DNA of 39,089 nucleotides from OLB7 sp966250335. Its GTDB lineage: Bacteria; Bacteroidota; Ignavibacteria; OLB7. The stretch is from positions 1-39,089 of the forward strand of contig CBINGZ010000050.1 of assembly GCA_966250335.1 (NCBI GenBank). Reading direction: 5' to 3'. The translations under genes and the position numbers were made by a program. Below the pieces are notes generated by a model. The model had not been told where the DNA came from and did not search any database. It was given only the letters and a program-made list of their open reading frames with translations. Within the stretch, counting starts at the first letter, position 1. The number at the start of each line of letters is the position of its first letter. Positions 1 through 8,310 of the stretch are shown here, piece after piece.

Positions 1-364
1 CGCGAAGCGATTCAAGATCGCGCAGAAGGATCTCCCCCGCCTGTTTCAGCTGGACGGCAAGGCAGGTATCGAGCACGTCGGAGGAGGTCATCCCGAGATG
101 AACGTAGCGGGAAGGCTCGCCGACGTATTCGGCCACGTTCGTCAGGAAGGCGATCACATCGTGCTTGGTGGTCTCCTCGATCTCCAGAATCCTCGCCGTC
201 TCGAAGTTCCCTCTGGCCCTGACCGCCTCCGCCGCCTCGCGCGGGACCACCCCGAGTTCAGCCTGTGCCTCGGTCGCCAGGGTCTCGATCTCCAGCCAGA
301 TCCGGAAGCGGTTCTCGTCCGACCAGATCTTCCCCATCTCCGGGCGCGTGTAACGTTCGATCAT
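1..364 (-). CDS. purB: Adenylosuccinate lyase, N-terminal part (runs off the window edge)
   Basis: The reading frame on the minus strand begins with ATG at 364 and stays open to the window edge, giving about 121 residues. It starts MIERYTRPEMGKIWSDENRF, the typical opening of bacterial adenylosuccinate lyase. Further on, TTKHDVIAFL and HLGMTSSDVLDTCLA match the conserved substrate-binding blocks (TxHDV and the HxGxTSSD loop). The enzyme belongs to the fumarase/aspartase superfamily. It cleaves SAICAR and adenylosuccinate, releasing fumarate, in cytoplasmic purine synthesis. The gene is divergent from the lrp/asnC gene and shares a 78-bp intergenic region with it. Only the first quarter to third of the protein is present, so the active-site serine loop is outside the window. 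Confidence 0.95.
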   Translation of the reverse strand, partial: MIERYTRPEMGKIWSDENRFRIWLEIETLATEAQAELGVVPREAAEAVRARGNFETARILEIEETTKHDVIAFLTNVAEYVGEPSRYVHLGMTSSDVLDTCLAVQLKQAGEILLRDLESLR

Positions 365-385
365 AAGAAAATTTTGTGCGTTGGG

Positions 386-415
386 TTGATTGCCTAAAAT
401 TCTTCCGTATATTTG
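386..415 (+). promoter_or_regulatory. Bacteroidota-type promoter for the lrp/asnC gene
   Basis: TTG at 386-388 is followed after 19 nt by TATATTTG at 408-415. This fits the TTG-N19-TAnnTTTG consensus of the Bacteroidota primary sigma factor. Transcription would start around 420-423, leaving a leader of about 20 nt before the ATG at 443. The assignment rests on the consensus match and position only. Confidence 0.6.
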
Positions 416-442
416 CCGCCGAACTTCATAATCGAAACCCAC

Positions 443-961
443 ATGCGACTTTCAACAGACCTGGACGCGATAGATCTGGATATCCTGCGTGTGCTTCAGA
501 AGAACGGGCGCATCCATCTGGGGACCCTGGCCGAGCAGGTAAAGCTCTCCTCCCCCGCCGTGGCCGAGCGGCTGCGGAAGCTGGAGGAGCGGAAGATCAT
601 CGTCGGATTTTCGGCGCAGATCGACCCCAGGTTCCTGGCGCTCGATATCACGGCGTTCATCCAGGTTCGTGTGGACTCCTCGATGAACTACCCCGGCTTT
701 CTGCAGAAGGCGGCGACCAGCGAGGAGATCATGGAATGCCATGCGATCACCGGCGACGCGAGCCATATCCTCAAGATCAGAACCCGGAACACGGCGACCC
801 TGGAGACTCTTCTGGGAGAGATCCAGCGCTGGCCCGGCGTGATCGGCACGCGCACCAGTCTGGTCCTCTCCACCCACAAGGAATCGCTCGCGATCCCGCT
901 CGGTCATGCCGAGGATATCATCGGCGGAGGCCGGCCGGCCAAGGAGCATCGGAAGGGATAG
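443..961 (+). CDS. Lrp/AsnC family transcriptional regulator
   Basis: This 172-residue protein has the Lrp/AsnC architecture. An N-terminal winged helix-turn-helix occupies about residues 5-60 (DAIDLDILRVLQKNGR, then SSPAVAERLRKLEE as the recognition helix region). A RAM/ligand-binding ferredoxin-like fold occupies about 65-150. The ATG at 443 is chosen because the homology starts there. A TTG start at 413 in the same frame lies inside the promoter's TATATTTG box and is rejected. The gene is followed 139 bp downstream by glnA on the same strand. Lrp-family proteins often sense amino acids and control nitrogen genes, so regulation of glnA is a reasonable inference, but no binding site was identified. 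The effector is unknown. Confidence 0.93.
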   Translation: MRLSTDLDAIDLDILRVLQKNGRIHLGTLAEQVKLSSPAVAERLRKLEERKIIVGFSAQIDPRFLALDITAFIQVRVDSSMNYPGFLQKAATSEEIMECHAITGDASHILKIRTRNTATLETLLGEIQRWPGVIGTRTSLVLSTHKESLAIPLGHAEDIIGGGRPAKEHRKG

Positions 962-1100
962 CCCCCGGCGGAGGCGCCGACGGCGGAGACCCCGACAGAC
1001 GGACAACGGGCGGACGGACGGCGGCAAACTTAGAGAAACGACGCTATAAACCTTGTCTCAAATCACACCAACAGAACCTTTCAAGAGGAGCAACACACCG

Positions 1101-2444
1101 ATGGCGATGACGAAAACCGAAGTTCTGAGTCTGGCGGCGGAGAAGAACGTACAGTTCGTCAACCTTCAGTTCACGGATATCATCGGCACGCTGAAAGCTG
1201 TCACGATTCCGGTCTGGAAGCTCGAGGAGGCGATCGACAACAACGTCTGGTTCGACGGCTCGTCGATCGAGGGCTTCACGCGCATCCATGAGAGCGATAT
1301 GTTCCTGAAGCTCGATCTGGAGACCTTCGCGGTGATCCCCTGGACCGTGAACTCCGCCTCCGGAACCCGCGCCAGGATCATCTGCGACGTCTTCATGCCG
1401 GACGGCGAGCCGTTCGAGGGGGACCCGCGCGGCATCCTGAAGCGCCAGCTCGCCCGCGCCAAGGAGATGGGCTACGTCTTCAACGTCGGCCCCGAGCTCG
1501 AGTTCTTCCTCTTCAAGAAGGATGAGAGCGGCAAGCTCGCCCCGCTCCCCCACGACGAAGCGGGCTACTTCGATCAGACGACCGACGCCGCCAGTGAGAT
1601 CCGCCAGGAGATGACCTTCGCTCTTCAGGCGTTCGGCATCGACGTGGAGGCGCTCCACCACGAGGTCGCCATCGGCCAGCACGAGATCGACTTCCGCTAC
1701 TGCGACGCCCTTACCGGCGCCGACGCCGCCGTCACCCTCCGCTTCGCCCTCAAGTCGATCGCGGCGCTCCACGGCCTGCACGCCACCTTCATGCCGAAGC
1801 CGATCGCCGGCATCAACGGCTCGGGAATGCACGTCCATCAGTCGCTCTTCACCACCGACGGGAAGAACATGATGTTCGACAAGGATGGACTCTACTCCCT
1901 CAGCCCGTTCGCCAAGAGCTTCATCGCCGGCCAGATGCACCATATCAAGGCGCTGAACGCGATCATGAACCCGACGGTCAACAGCTACAAGCGTCTCGTG
2001 GTGGGATATGAAGCCCCGGTGAACGTGGCGTGGGGACAGCGGAACCGCTCGGTGCTGATCCGTGTGCCGCGCTACACCCCGGGTCGCGAGAAGGCGGTCC
2101 GCGTCGAGATCCGCTGCCCCGATCCGGCTGCGAACCCCTACCTCACCTTCGCCGCGCTCCTGGCCGCAGGGCTGGACGGCGTCGAGAAGGGGATGAACCC
2201 GCCGGAGCCGGTCGAGGACGATATCTTCGAGATGACCCCGGAGGAAGTGAAGGAGCGGGGAATCGGCGCGGTGGCCGGCAACCTTCAGGAGGCGATCGAC
2301 GCGCTCCGCGACAACCCGGTGATCCGCGGCGCCATCGGCGAGTTCTCCTTCTCCAAATTCTACGAGGCGAAGCAGAACGAATGGGACAGCTACCGCCTGG
2401 CGGTCTCCCAGTGGGAGCTCGACCGCTACCTGGTCACGCACTAA
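1101..2444 (+). CDS. glnA: Type I glutamine synthetase
   Basis: This 447-residue enzyme forms glutamine from glutamate, ammonia and ATP in the cytoplasm. Recognised blocks are FDGSSIEGFTRIHESDMFL (about residues 51-69, N-terminal signature), the metal-binding PELEFFLF region, KPIAGINGSGMHVHQSL (the ATP-binding signature region), NPTVNSYKRLV, and the glutamate-binding APVNVAWGQRNRSVLIRVP. The length and the Arg in EGFTRI resemble the GSI-alpha class of Firmicutes. I do not see the NLYDLPP adenylylation site of GSI-beta enzymes, so control by adenylylation is unlikely. The ATG at 1101 has AAGAGGAG about 11 nt upstream; a TTG 48 bp further upstream has no such support. A strong terminator follows at 2541-2580. 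The lrp/asnC gene lies just upstream. Confidence 0.97.
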   Translation: MAMTKTEVLSLAAEKNVQFVNLQFTDIIGTLKAVTIPVWKLEEAIDNNVWFDGSSIEGFTRIHESDMFLKLDLETFAVIPWTVNSASGTRARIICDVFMPDGEPFEGDPRGILKRQLARAKEMGYVFNVGPELEFFLFKKDESGKLAPLPHDEAGYFDQTTDAASEIRQEMTFALQAFGIDVEALHHEVAIGQHEIDFRYCDALTGADAAVTLRFALKSIAALHGLHATFMPKPIAGINGSGMHVHQSLFTTDGKNMMFDKDGLYSLSPFAKSFIAGQMHHIKALNAIMNPTVNSYKRLVVGYEAPVNVAWGQRNRSVLIRVPRYTPGREKAVRVEIRCPDPAANPYLTFAALLAAGLDGVEKGMNPPEPVEDDIFEMTPEEVKERGIGAVAGNLQEAIDALRDNPVIRGAIGEFSFSKFYEAKQNEWDSYRLAVSQWELDRYLVTH

Positions 2445-2540
2445 GGAGGGGCGGCCCTGCGGGCCCGGAAGAGAGGATCACGCTGCCGATGCGGTTTGCG
2501 GGATGAGAAGGGGATCAAAGTCCGTACTCACATCGTTACG

Positions 2541-2580
2541 AGGAAGGAGGGTATCATACGCCCTCCTTCCTTTTATTTTT
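2541..2580 (+). terminator. Intrinsic terminator after glnA
   Basis: AGGAAGGAGGG (2541-2551) and CCCTCCTTCCT (2561-2571) form an 11-bp perfect stem with a 9-nt loop. The stem runs into TTTTATTTTT. It lies about 100 bp after the glnA stop, and nothing else in 2445-2692 looks functional. Confidence 0.92.
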
Positions 2581-2692
2581 CGTGGTGGAATCGACAGGAG
2601 CGAAGATCCCCCGTTCAGGTCCGCCCGGTCCGTAAAACACGGCCGGCCAAGCATCGTCTCTCTCGGTCCAGAACACAGCCCGAACGATCCCT

Positions 2693-3409
2693 ATGCCGGC
2701 CACACTACGGACCCTTTCATACGACTGCTCGAACTGCTCGGCGCGGGAGATCTCCATCTTCAACGATCTGAGCAGCCAGGAGCTGGCGCAGATCTCGGAC
2801 GCGAAATCGTGTCGCCCCTACCGCAAGGGGGAGACGATCTTCAACGTCGGCGAGGTTCCGCACGGCCTCTTCTGCATCCATCAGGGGAAGGTGAAGATCT
2901 TCAAGCTCGGTGGGGACGGCAGGGAGCAGATCGTCCGCCTCGCCAGAACCGGCGACGTGATCGGCTACCGCTCGCTGATCGGCGGCGGGCCGTACACCGC
3001 CTATGCGGTCCCGATCGAGGACTCGCATATCTGCTTCATCCCGCGCAGTCAGTTCTTCAGCCTCCTCACCTCCAACATGAGCCTCTCGATGCGGGTGCTG
3101 GAGCTTCTCTCCAACGAGCTGAAGGCGGCCGAGGATCGCCTGGTGGAGATGGCGCACAAGCCGGTTCGCGAACGTCTGGCCGAAGCGCTGATTCTACTGA
3201 AGGAGACCTACGGCCTCACCTCCGACGGCACCACCCTGAACGTACAGATGACCCGCGAGGATCTCGGCAACCTGATCGGGACGAGCACCGAGTCGGTAAT
3301 CCGCACCCTGGCCGAACTGAAGCAGCAGCATGTCGTCGATTTCAACGGCAGGCGGATCCGGCTCTGCAATCTCCGCGCGCTGCTGGAGATCTCCAACGTC
3401 GACGACTGA
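2693..3409 (+). CDS. Crp/Fnr family transcriptional regulator
   Basis: This 238-residue protein has a cyclic-nucleotide-binding-type beta-roll (about residues 20-140, including RKGETIFNVGEVPHGLFCIHQGKV split over two strands), a long dimerisation helix (about 130-165) and a C-terminal HTH_Crp domain. The domain contains MTREDLGNLIGTSTESVIRT as helix-turn-helix with the recognition helix. In the recognition helix the Glu and Arg of the FNR E-xx-SR signature are kept, while Ser is Ile. An N-terminal CSNC motif (residues 12-15) plus further Cys in KSC, LFC and HIC is present. Such a CxxC is common in Bacteroidota Fnr-like proteins, but the cysteine spacing is not that of E. coli FNR, so [4Fe-4S] sensing is uncertain. 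The gene converges on the next operon with only 2 bp between stop codons. Confidence 0.92.
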   Translation: MPATLRTLSYDCSNCSAREISIFNDLSSQELAQISDAKSCRPYRKGETIFNVGEVPHGLFCIHQGKVKIFKLGGDGREQIVRLARTGDVIGYRSLIGGGPYTAYAVPIEDSHICFIPRSQFFSLLTSNMSLSMRVLELLSNELKAAEDRLVEMAHKPVRERLAEALILLKETYGLTSDGTTLNVQMTREDLGNLIGTSTESVIRTLAELKQQHVVDFNGRRIRLCNLRALLEISNVDD

Positions 3410-3411
3410 GG

Positions 3412-4578
3412 TCACAGCCTCGCAATCCCCGTCTCCCTCACGGCCAGCACCGACATCAGCCACGCAAGGGTCGACTCCGCCCCCTGGTTCGCGTTCGCGC
3501 CGTGCGGCTGAAGCCCGTCGCAGCATCCCCCGGTGCTCTCGTCGTAGAGGGGAATCCCCAGATCGTTGTATCCCAGAAACCATCGCAGAGCGACCAGCGA
3601 ATTGAACATCCACTCGCTCTCCCCCGTCGCCTTGAACGCCTCCACGCATCCCTCCACCAGCGCCATCGCGTCGATCGCCTGCTGATCGAACCGGGAACGC
3701 TCTCCCCCTCTGGTCATCCAGCGGGCGTTGCCGATCAGGGAGACATGGCCTCTGGATGCCGTCTGCACGCGGAGGAGCCACTTGAGCGATCTGAGTCCCC
3801 GGTCGAGCATCCGCTCATCCCCCAGCGCCCTGCCGCTCACGATCAGCGACGCGGGGATCTTGGCGTTGGCGTAGGTCATGATGTTCTCGCACCACTCCCA
3901 GTCGTCGCCGCAGTTTTCGTCGAAGAGCCGCATGAGCCGCCCGGCCAGTTCTCCCCGGAGGAAACGGGCATGGGGGTCGTCGCCGTGGTACTCCATGAAG
4001 GGGTCGATCCCAAGGAGCGTGAAGGCCCAGGCCCGCGGCGAGGAGAACCCTTCGACAGCCGGAAGTCCCCTGCGGAAGAGCTCTGTCGCCAGCATCCGCT
4101 GCGAGCCGTTCGGCGCCGTTCGCGTGGCGACCCCGAGCCCCCAGAGGGAACGCCCGTGCGAATCCTCGCTCCCGGCATCCTCAAGCCACCGCCGGTCGTA
4201 CGACATGAAGTTCCTGAACCGCCCGTTCTCTTCGTTGAACGCATGGACCATGAAGGCGAGATAGATCGCAAGCAGATCCGCCGGATCACGCTCCCTCTCC
4301 AGCGCCAGGGCCCGGCAGGCGACGATCAGCGCGCGGGCGTTGTCGTCCACGCAGTAGCCGTGGTTGCGGTCGGGAACGATATATCGGGCATGTTGAAGGA
4401 TGCCGGTGTCATCGGTCATCGTCCGCATGTGCCGCAGATCGGGCATCGGGAGCGCAAGCCCCAGCGTCCCCTGGATCGGCCGCTGTTCGACGGCGGTCGA
4501 CCGGGGGGAATGGGTATCGGCATGAGGTTCGGCGGTCGGAGCGCCGTTGGTCTTCGATTCGGTTCCGGACATAGACAT
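3412..4578 (-). CDS. Six-hairpin glycosidase-like protein of the GH130/GT4 operon
   Basis: This 388-residue protein has no signal peptide and appears cytoplasmic. It resembles proteins usually labelled glycosyltransferase or glycosidase that are built on an (alpha/alpha)6 toroid. Visible blocks are LRHMRTMTDDTGILQHA (about 49-64), HGYCVDDNARAL (73-84), FRNFMSYDRRW, SEDSHGRSLWGLG, WCENIMTYANAKIP, FDQQAIDAMALVEG and, near the end, HGANANQGAESTLAWL. The repeated acidic and aromatic helix starts fit a carbohydrate-binding toroid. The first 35 residues are polar and poorly conserved in character. It is the last gene of the operon, 19 bp after the long GH130 gene. I cannot assign a reaction; hydrolysis, epimerisation or transfer on the same oligosaccharide are all possible. 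Confidence 0.8.
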   Translation of the reverse strand: MSMSGTESKTNGAPTAEPHADTHSPRSTAVEQRPIQGTLGLALPMPDLRHMRTMTDDTGILQHARYIVPDRNHGYCVDDNARALIVACRALALERERDPADLLAIYLAFMVHAFNEENGRFRNFMSYDRRWLEDAGSEDSHGRSLWGLGVATRTAPNGSQRMLATELFRRGLPAVEGFSSPRAWAFTLLGIDPFMEYHGDDPHARFLRGELAGRLMRLFDENCGDDWEWCENIMTYANAKIPASLIVSGRALGDERMLDRGLRSLKWLLRVQTASRGHVSLIGNARWMTRGGERSRFDQQAIDAMALVEGCVEAFKATGESEWMFNSLVALRWFLGYNDLGIPLYDESTGGCCDGLQPHGANANQGAESTLAWLMSVLAVRETGIARL

Positions 4579-4597
4579 CGTTTCGTGATATGAAAAA

Positions 4598-6121
4598 TCA
4601 GTGTGCGCTCACGATATGTTCCAGCAGATCGGCCAGCCCTATCGTCGCGATACCGGAAACCGAATCCGACATGGCGTACGGAATGATGAGCTCACCGTGG
4701 TGGATCATGGCGCCGCAGGAATAGACGACGTTCGGCACATACCCCTCCCGCTCCTCCGTGTTCGGACAGAGGAGCGGAAGCCGGAGACGGCCGATGATGC
4801 GCGAAGGATCCTCCAGATCGAGGAGGAGACAGCCGAGGCAGTATTTCCGCATCGGGCCGACGCCGTGGGTGATCACCAGCCAGCCGGCCTCGGTCTCCAG
4901 CGGAGAACCGTTGTTGCCGATCTGGATGAACTCCCACGGCTGGGCGGGCCCGGCCAGAAGCTCGGCGCTCTGCCAGAAATGGAGGTTGTCGGAGGACATC
5001 AGATACAGGTTCTCGCCATCCTGACGACCGAGCATGACGTATCGCCCCCCGATCTTTCTGGGGAAGAGCGCCATCCCCTTGTCGTGCGCCGCCGCGCCGT
5101 TCAGGGTCAGGACCCTGAAGGTGACGAAGTCCTCCGTCTCGATCAGCTGCGGCAGGATCCTGAAACCGTTGTACGCCGTGTAGGTGGCATAGTAGGTGAC
5201 GTCGCCGTCGTCGTCGACGAAGCGGACGAACCGGGCATCCTCGATCCCCCGGCTTTCGTTCTCGGAGACGGGAAAGATCACCCGTTCGGAGATGCCGTGA
5301 TCGGGGGGAAAGCGGACAGTGTAGTTGGAACGCGCCACCCAGAGCATCGTGTCGAGCACCTCGCGCTGCGCCGTCTTCGGCAGGATGCGGACCCGCTTGA
5401 AGCGTTCCACCACCTCCTCCAGTTCGGCCAGCGAGAAGTTCTCCGGAAGTTCTTCAAGTACCGCGGCCGACACCTCGTTGTCCGCCTTCATCTCCCTGAT
5501 CTTCAGCCCGAAGAGACGCCGCTCGTAGATCCTGTCGACCGCGACGTCGGGGATCTCCAGGTAGGGACTGACCGGATCGAACGAGATGCTGTGATCTGCC
5601 CCGATCACGCCGCTGCGGAATTCTATCGAGGAGATATGCCCCTCCCCCGTTGCCCGGAAGCTGATGATGAAGCGGCAGGCCCCTTCGGGGAGATCCGACT
5701 GATCGGGATGGACCACGATCGAGGGGTTGAACATGGCCGCGGCGCTGACCGAGTATTCGTGCGTGAAGTACGCCCCCAGCAGCAGCTTCCGCTCTTCGGA
5801 GAGGTGCGTCCCCTCCGGCACGATCGGGGCCACCATGTCGTAATGCTGCGTCAGCGATTTGGTGAACCGCCGGTGACGATGCGCGAACTCATGATAGACC
5901 GCCTCCAGTTTCCGGCGCACCATCTCCTCATCCAGCGCCATGACCCGGTCGATCACATGACGGTAGCGTTCCTTGCGGCCCGGCGAAAAAAATCGTGTTA
6001 TGACACGATTGTGCTCAGGTTCGAACCGCTCGGCGCGGCGGGTCACGACCAGGCACTCCGAGCTTATCGTCGGCAGGCCGTTCTTGGCCGAGATCTCGGC
6101 GAGGTTGTTTGGTGTCGTCAT
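4598..6121 (-). CDS. GH130 family protein, long form (mannoside phosphorylase or mannosidase type)
   Basis: This 507-residue protein carries a five-bladed GH130-type beta-propeller. The hallmark RGIEDARF (Asp295) corresponds to the catalytic GxEDxR segment of GH130 beta-mannoside phosphorylases. MFNPSIVVHPDQ, YATYTAYNG, EFIQIGNNGSPLETEAGWLVITHGVGPMRKY (in pieces) and GYVPNVVYSCGAMIHHGELIIPYAMSD follow in the usual order. Compared with the common 310-340 residue form there is an N-terminal helical region (about 1-125) and an inserted helical segment (about 190-265). No signal peptide is seen, so it acts in the cytoplasm. The ATG at 6121 is preferred (AGGAAGAGAAGG just upstream); an in-frame ATG at 6175, also with a GGGGAGG, would add 18 residues. 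Whether it uses phosphate or water cannot be decided from the sequence. Confidence 0.88.
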   Translation of the reverse strand: MTTPNNLAEISAKNGLPTISSECLVVTRRAERFEPEHNRVITRFFSPGRKERYRHVIDRVMALDEEMVRRKLEAVYHEFAHRHRRFTKSLTQHYDMVAPIVPEGTHLSEERKLLLGAYFTHEYSVSAAAMFNPSIVVHPDQSDLPEGACRFIISFRATGEGHISSIEFRSGVIGADHSISFDPVSPYLEIPDVAVDRIYERRLFGLKIREMKADNEVSAAVLEELPENFSLAELEEVVERFKRVRILPKTAQREVLDTMLWVARSNYTVRFPPDHGISERVIFPVSENESRGIEDARFVRFVDDDGDVTYYATYTAYNGFRILPQLIETEDFVTFRVLTLNGAAAHDKGMALFPRKIGGRYVMLGRQDGENLYLMSSDNLHFWQSAELLAGPAQPWEFIQIGNNGSPLETEAGWLVITHGVGPMRKYCLGCLLLDLEDPSRIIGRLRLPLLCPNTEEREGYVPNVVYSCGAMIHHGELIIPYAMSDSVSGIATIGLADLLEHIVSAH

Positions 6122-6254
6122 ATCCTTCTCTTCCTGCTCGTCGATCTGTCGGCCGGTATCCACCGATCCGGCCATGCCGCGCCTCCCCGTCGGGCGGGCG
6201 CCTGTGACTACAACGCGCCCGGAGGGCGCTCGAATTCCCTCTCTCCCGTTCCTC

Positions 6255-7190
6255 TTACAGCGGCGGTCGTGAACGCTCCAGACAGAGCTTCACCAGGTCG
6301 TCGATCTTCGCCGTGCCGACGCACATGACGGTGTCGGCGCCCCCCCAGTAGATCTTCACGGTGCCGTCCTCCTCCGGAACCGCCCCGCAGGTGAAGACGA
6401 CGTTGTGGACGTAGCCGGTGATCTCCCACGGGTCCTCCGGCTGCAGAATCCAGTCGTCGCAGACGGAGATGATCTTGGAGGGATCGGCGAGATCGTGCAG
6501 CGCGACGCCGAGACGGTAGACGCTTCCATCCATCGTCGGGAAGACGCCGTGATAGATATGCAGCCATCCCTGCTCGGTCCTGATCGGCGTGGCGCCGGGG
6601 CCGATCTTCATCTCATCCCAGTGATATCCCACCGGACGCATCACCAGTCGAGAGTCCCCCCAGTAGACGAGGTCGGGGGAATAGCTGATCCAGATCGACC
6701 AGGGGGCGATCTCCGAATGGGGACGGTCGAGCCTGACATATCGGCCATCGATCTTTTCAGGAAATATCACGACGTTTCTGTAATCCGCCTCGGTGATGAG
6801 CGCCACCCGTTCCACCTCCACGAAGTCGCGCGTCCTGGCAAGCGCCACGCGGACCCCGTGCCGGGAATAGGCGCTGTAGGTCAGCAGATATTCGCCGTCG
6901 ATGGGGCAGATGCGGAGATCCTCCACGCCGTACTCCTCGTACTCCCCGAAGACTCCGCCGGAGGCCGGAAGCATGAACGGCTCCGAGGCCACGCGGAACT
7001 CGTATCCGTCGTCGCTCTCCGCCAGTCCGATGATCGACCGCCCGTTCTGCCTGTGCGATCTGAAGAGCATGATATATCGTCCCTCGTGCTTCACCACCCC
7101 CGCGTTGTGGACGGTGGCGACCGGATAGGGAACATCGTGACGGGTCAGAATCGGGTTGCCGTGATATCGCTGTACGACTGGTGCGTGCAT
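6255..7190 (-). CDS. GH130 family glycoside phosphorylase, short form
   Basis: This 311-residue protein has the standard GH130 length. GNPILTRHDVPYPVATVHNAG opens the propeller. YGVEDLRICPIDGEYLLTYSA contains Asp91 at the position of the catalytic acid in GH130 enzymes. KIGPGATPIRTEQGWLHIYHG and GYVHNVVFTCGAVPEEDG complete the family signatures. Known members phosphorolyse beta-mannosides (mannosylglucose, beta-1,4- or beta-1,2-mannooligosaccharides) to mannose 1-phosphate; a few are hydrolases. The start at 7190 lies 5 bp after the stop of the upstream glycosyltransferase and no signal peptide is present. A longer open frame upstream overlaps that gene and was discarded. The 133-bp gap to the second GH130 gene is the largest inside this operon. 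Confidence 0.93.
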   Translation of the reverse strand: MHAPVVQRYHGNPILTRHDVPYPVATVHNAGVVKHEGRYIMLFRSHRQNGRSIIGLAESDDGYEFRVASEPFMLPASGGVFGEYEEYGVEDLRICPIDGEYLLTYSAYSRHGVRVALARTRDFVEVERVALITEADYRNVVIFPEKIDGRYVRLDRPHSEIAPWSIWISYSPDLVYWGDSRLVMRPVGYHWDEMKIGPGATPIRTEQGWLHIYHGVFPTMDGSVYRLGVALHDLADPSKIISVCDDWILQPEDPWEITGYVHNVVFTCGAVPEEDGTVKIYWGGADTVMCVGTAKIDDLVKLCLERSRPPL

Positions 7191-7195
7191 GTTCG

Positions 7196-8272
7196 TTACC
7201 GCTGTGTGGACGTGAACTCCTCTTCCTCGGGCTCCGGCGCAAGCGTTCTGCCGGGAACCGCCCCGCCGGAGATGATCCGCTCGTAAACATCGATATATCG
7301 CTCTACCATACGATCGACGGTGAACCGTTCCTCGACGCTCCGCCGGCATTCGCCCCTGTCGATCTCCTCTATCCCTTTCAGAGCCTCCACCGCCTCCTCG
7401 ACCGAGCCTGTCAGGAAGCCGTTGCGCCCCGGCTCCACCAGCTCCGGCATGCTCCCCCTGCTGAAGACGACGGCCGGGGTTCCGCACGCCATCGCCTCCA
7501 CGACGGAGAGGCCGAACGGCTCGTTGAAGCCTATCGGGTGGAGCAGGGCGAGCGCCCCGCCGAGCAGTTCGTCGCGCAGTTCCGGGTCGGCGCTTCCGAC
7601 GAACTCGACGTTCGTTCCGTCGATATACGGCTTCACCTGGGTCTCATGGTAGCGTTCATCCTGCACGATCCCGGCCATCACGAGGCGGCGGCCGGCGCGG
7701 CGGGCGATTTCTATCGCCTCACGAGCTCCCTTGTCGGGATGAATCCTTCCGAAGAAGAGGAGATACTCTCCCGGCTTCTCCCGGAAGGTGAACTCCTCCA
7801 TCCGGATGCCGTGATATATCGTTGCGATATAATCGAGATCGGGCGACCTGTCGGCGTCGCTGATCGAGACGTAATGGACCCGATCGTTGTATCTGCGATA
7901 GACCGGCATGATCCTGGACGACGAGAAGCCGTGGATCGTCGTCAGCATCGGCACGGAGACCAGGCGGCTATAGGTGAGCGGGAGGAAGTCGAACTGATTG
8001 TGGATCAGATCGAACTCCCCCGCGCTCTCGAAGACCTCCGAGATATGGAGGCTCTCCCACACTTTCGCGTCCACCGTCCTGTCCTCCTCGTACCCGACCG
8101 CGCTGACCGCACGGAGCGTGCCGGAGGTGATCGAGTCCGCCGTCGCGAAGAGGGTGACGTCGACGCCGCGGGCGACCAGCGCCTCGGTCAGCAGCGACGT
8201 CACCAGCTCCCAGGGACCGTATTGCCTCGGGGGGGTTCTCCATGCGATCGGCGCGAGCATGGCGATCCGCAT
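7196..8272 (-). CDS. GT4 family glycosyltransferase (second in operon)
   Basis: This 358-residue GT-B enzyme starts MRIAMLAPIAWRTPPRQYGP, matching the N-terminal Rossmann domain of GT4 enzymes with the glycine-type acceptor loop. LLFFGRIHPDKGA marks the linker into the C-terminal domain. NEPFGLSVVEAMACGTPAV supplies the retaining-enzyme E-x7-E motif that contacts the nucleotide sugar. The ATG at 8272 has GGGAG about 9 nt upstream; a start at 8374 would overlap the preceding gene. A C-terminal acidic tail (EPEEEEFTS) follows the catalytic domain. The donor is probably GDP-mannose, inferred only from the two neighbouring GH130 genes. Confidence 0.92.
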   Translation of the reverse strand: MRIAMLAPIAWRTPPRQYGPWELVTSLLTEALVARGVDVTLFATADSITSGTLRAVSAVGYEEDRTVDAKVWESLHISEVFESAGEFDLIHNQFDFLPLTYSRLVSVPMLTTIHGFSSSRIMPVYRRYNDRVHYVSISDADRSPDLDYIATIYHGIRMEEFTFREKPGEYLLFFGRIHPDKGAREAIEIARRAGRRLVMAGIVQDERYHETQVKPYIDGTNVEFVGSADPELRDELLGGALALLHPIGFNEPFGLSVVEAMACGTPAVVFSRGSMPELVEPGRNGFLTGSVEEAVEALKGIEEIDRGECRRSVEERFTVDRMVERYIDVYERIISGGAVPGRTLAPEPEEEEFTSTQR

Positions 8273-8310
8273 CGACGATTTCTCCCGTCCGTTCCTTGCA
8301 GGGATAGCGT

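Noticed and set aside
2503..4593. 696-codon plus-strand ORF covering crp and the next gene
   Set aside because: It overlaps the Crp/Fnr gene in another frame and runs antisense to the six-hairpin gene. Its sequence is Arg/Pro/Gly-rich without motifs.
6255..7487. 410-codon version of the short GH130 gene
   Set aside because: The first 99 codons overlap the upstream glycosyltransferase in another frame and are not GH130-like. The ATG at 7190 follows that gene's stop by 5 bp.
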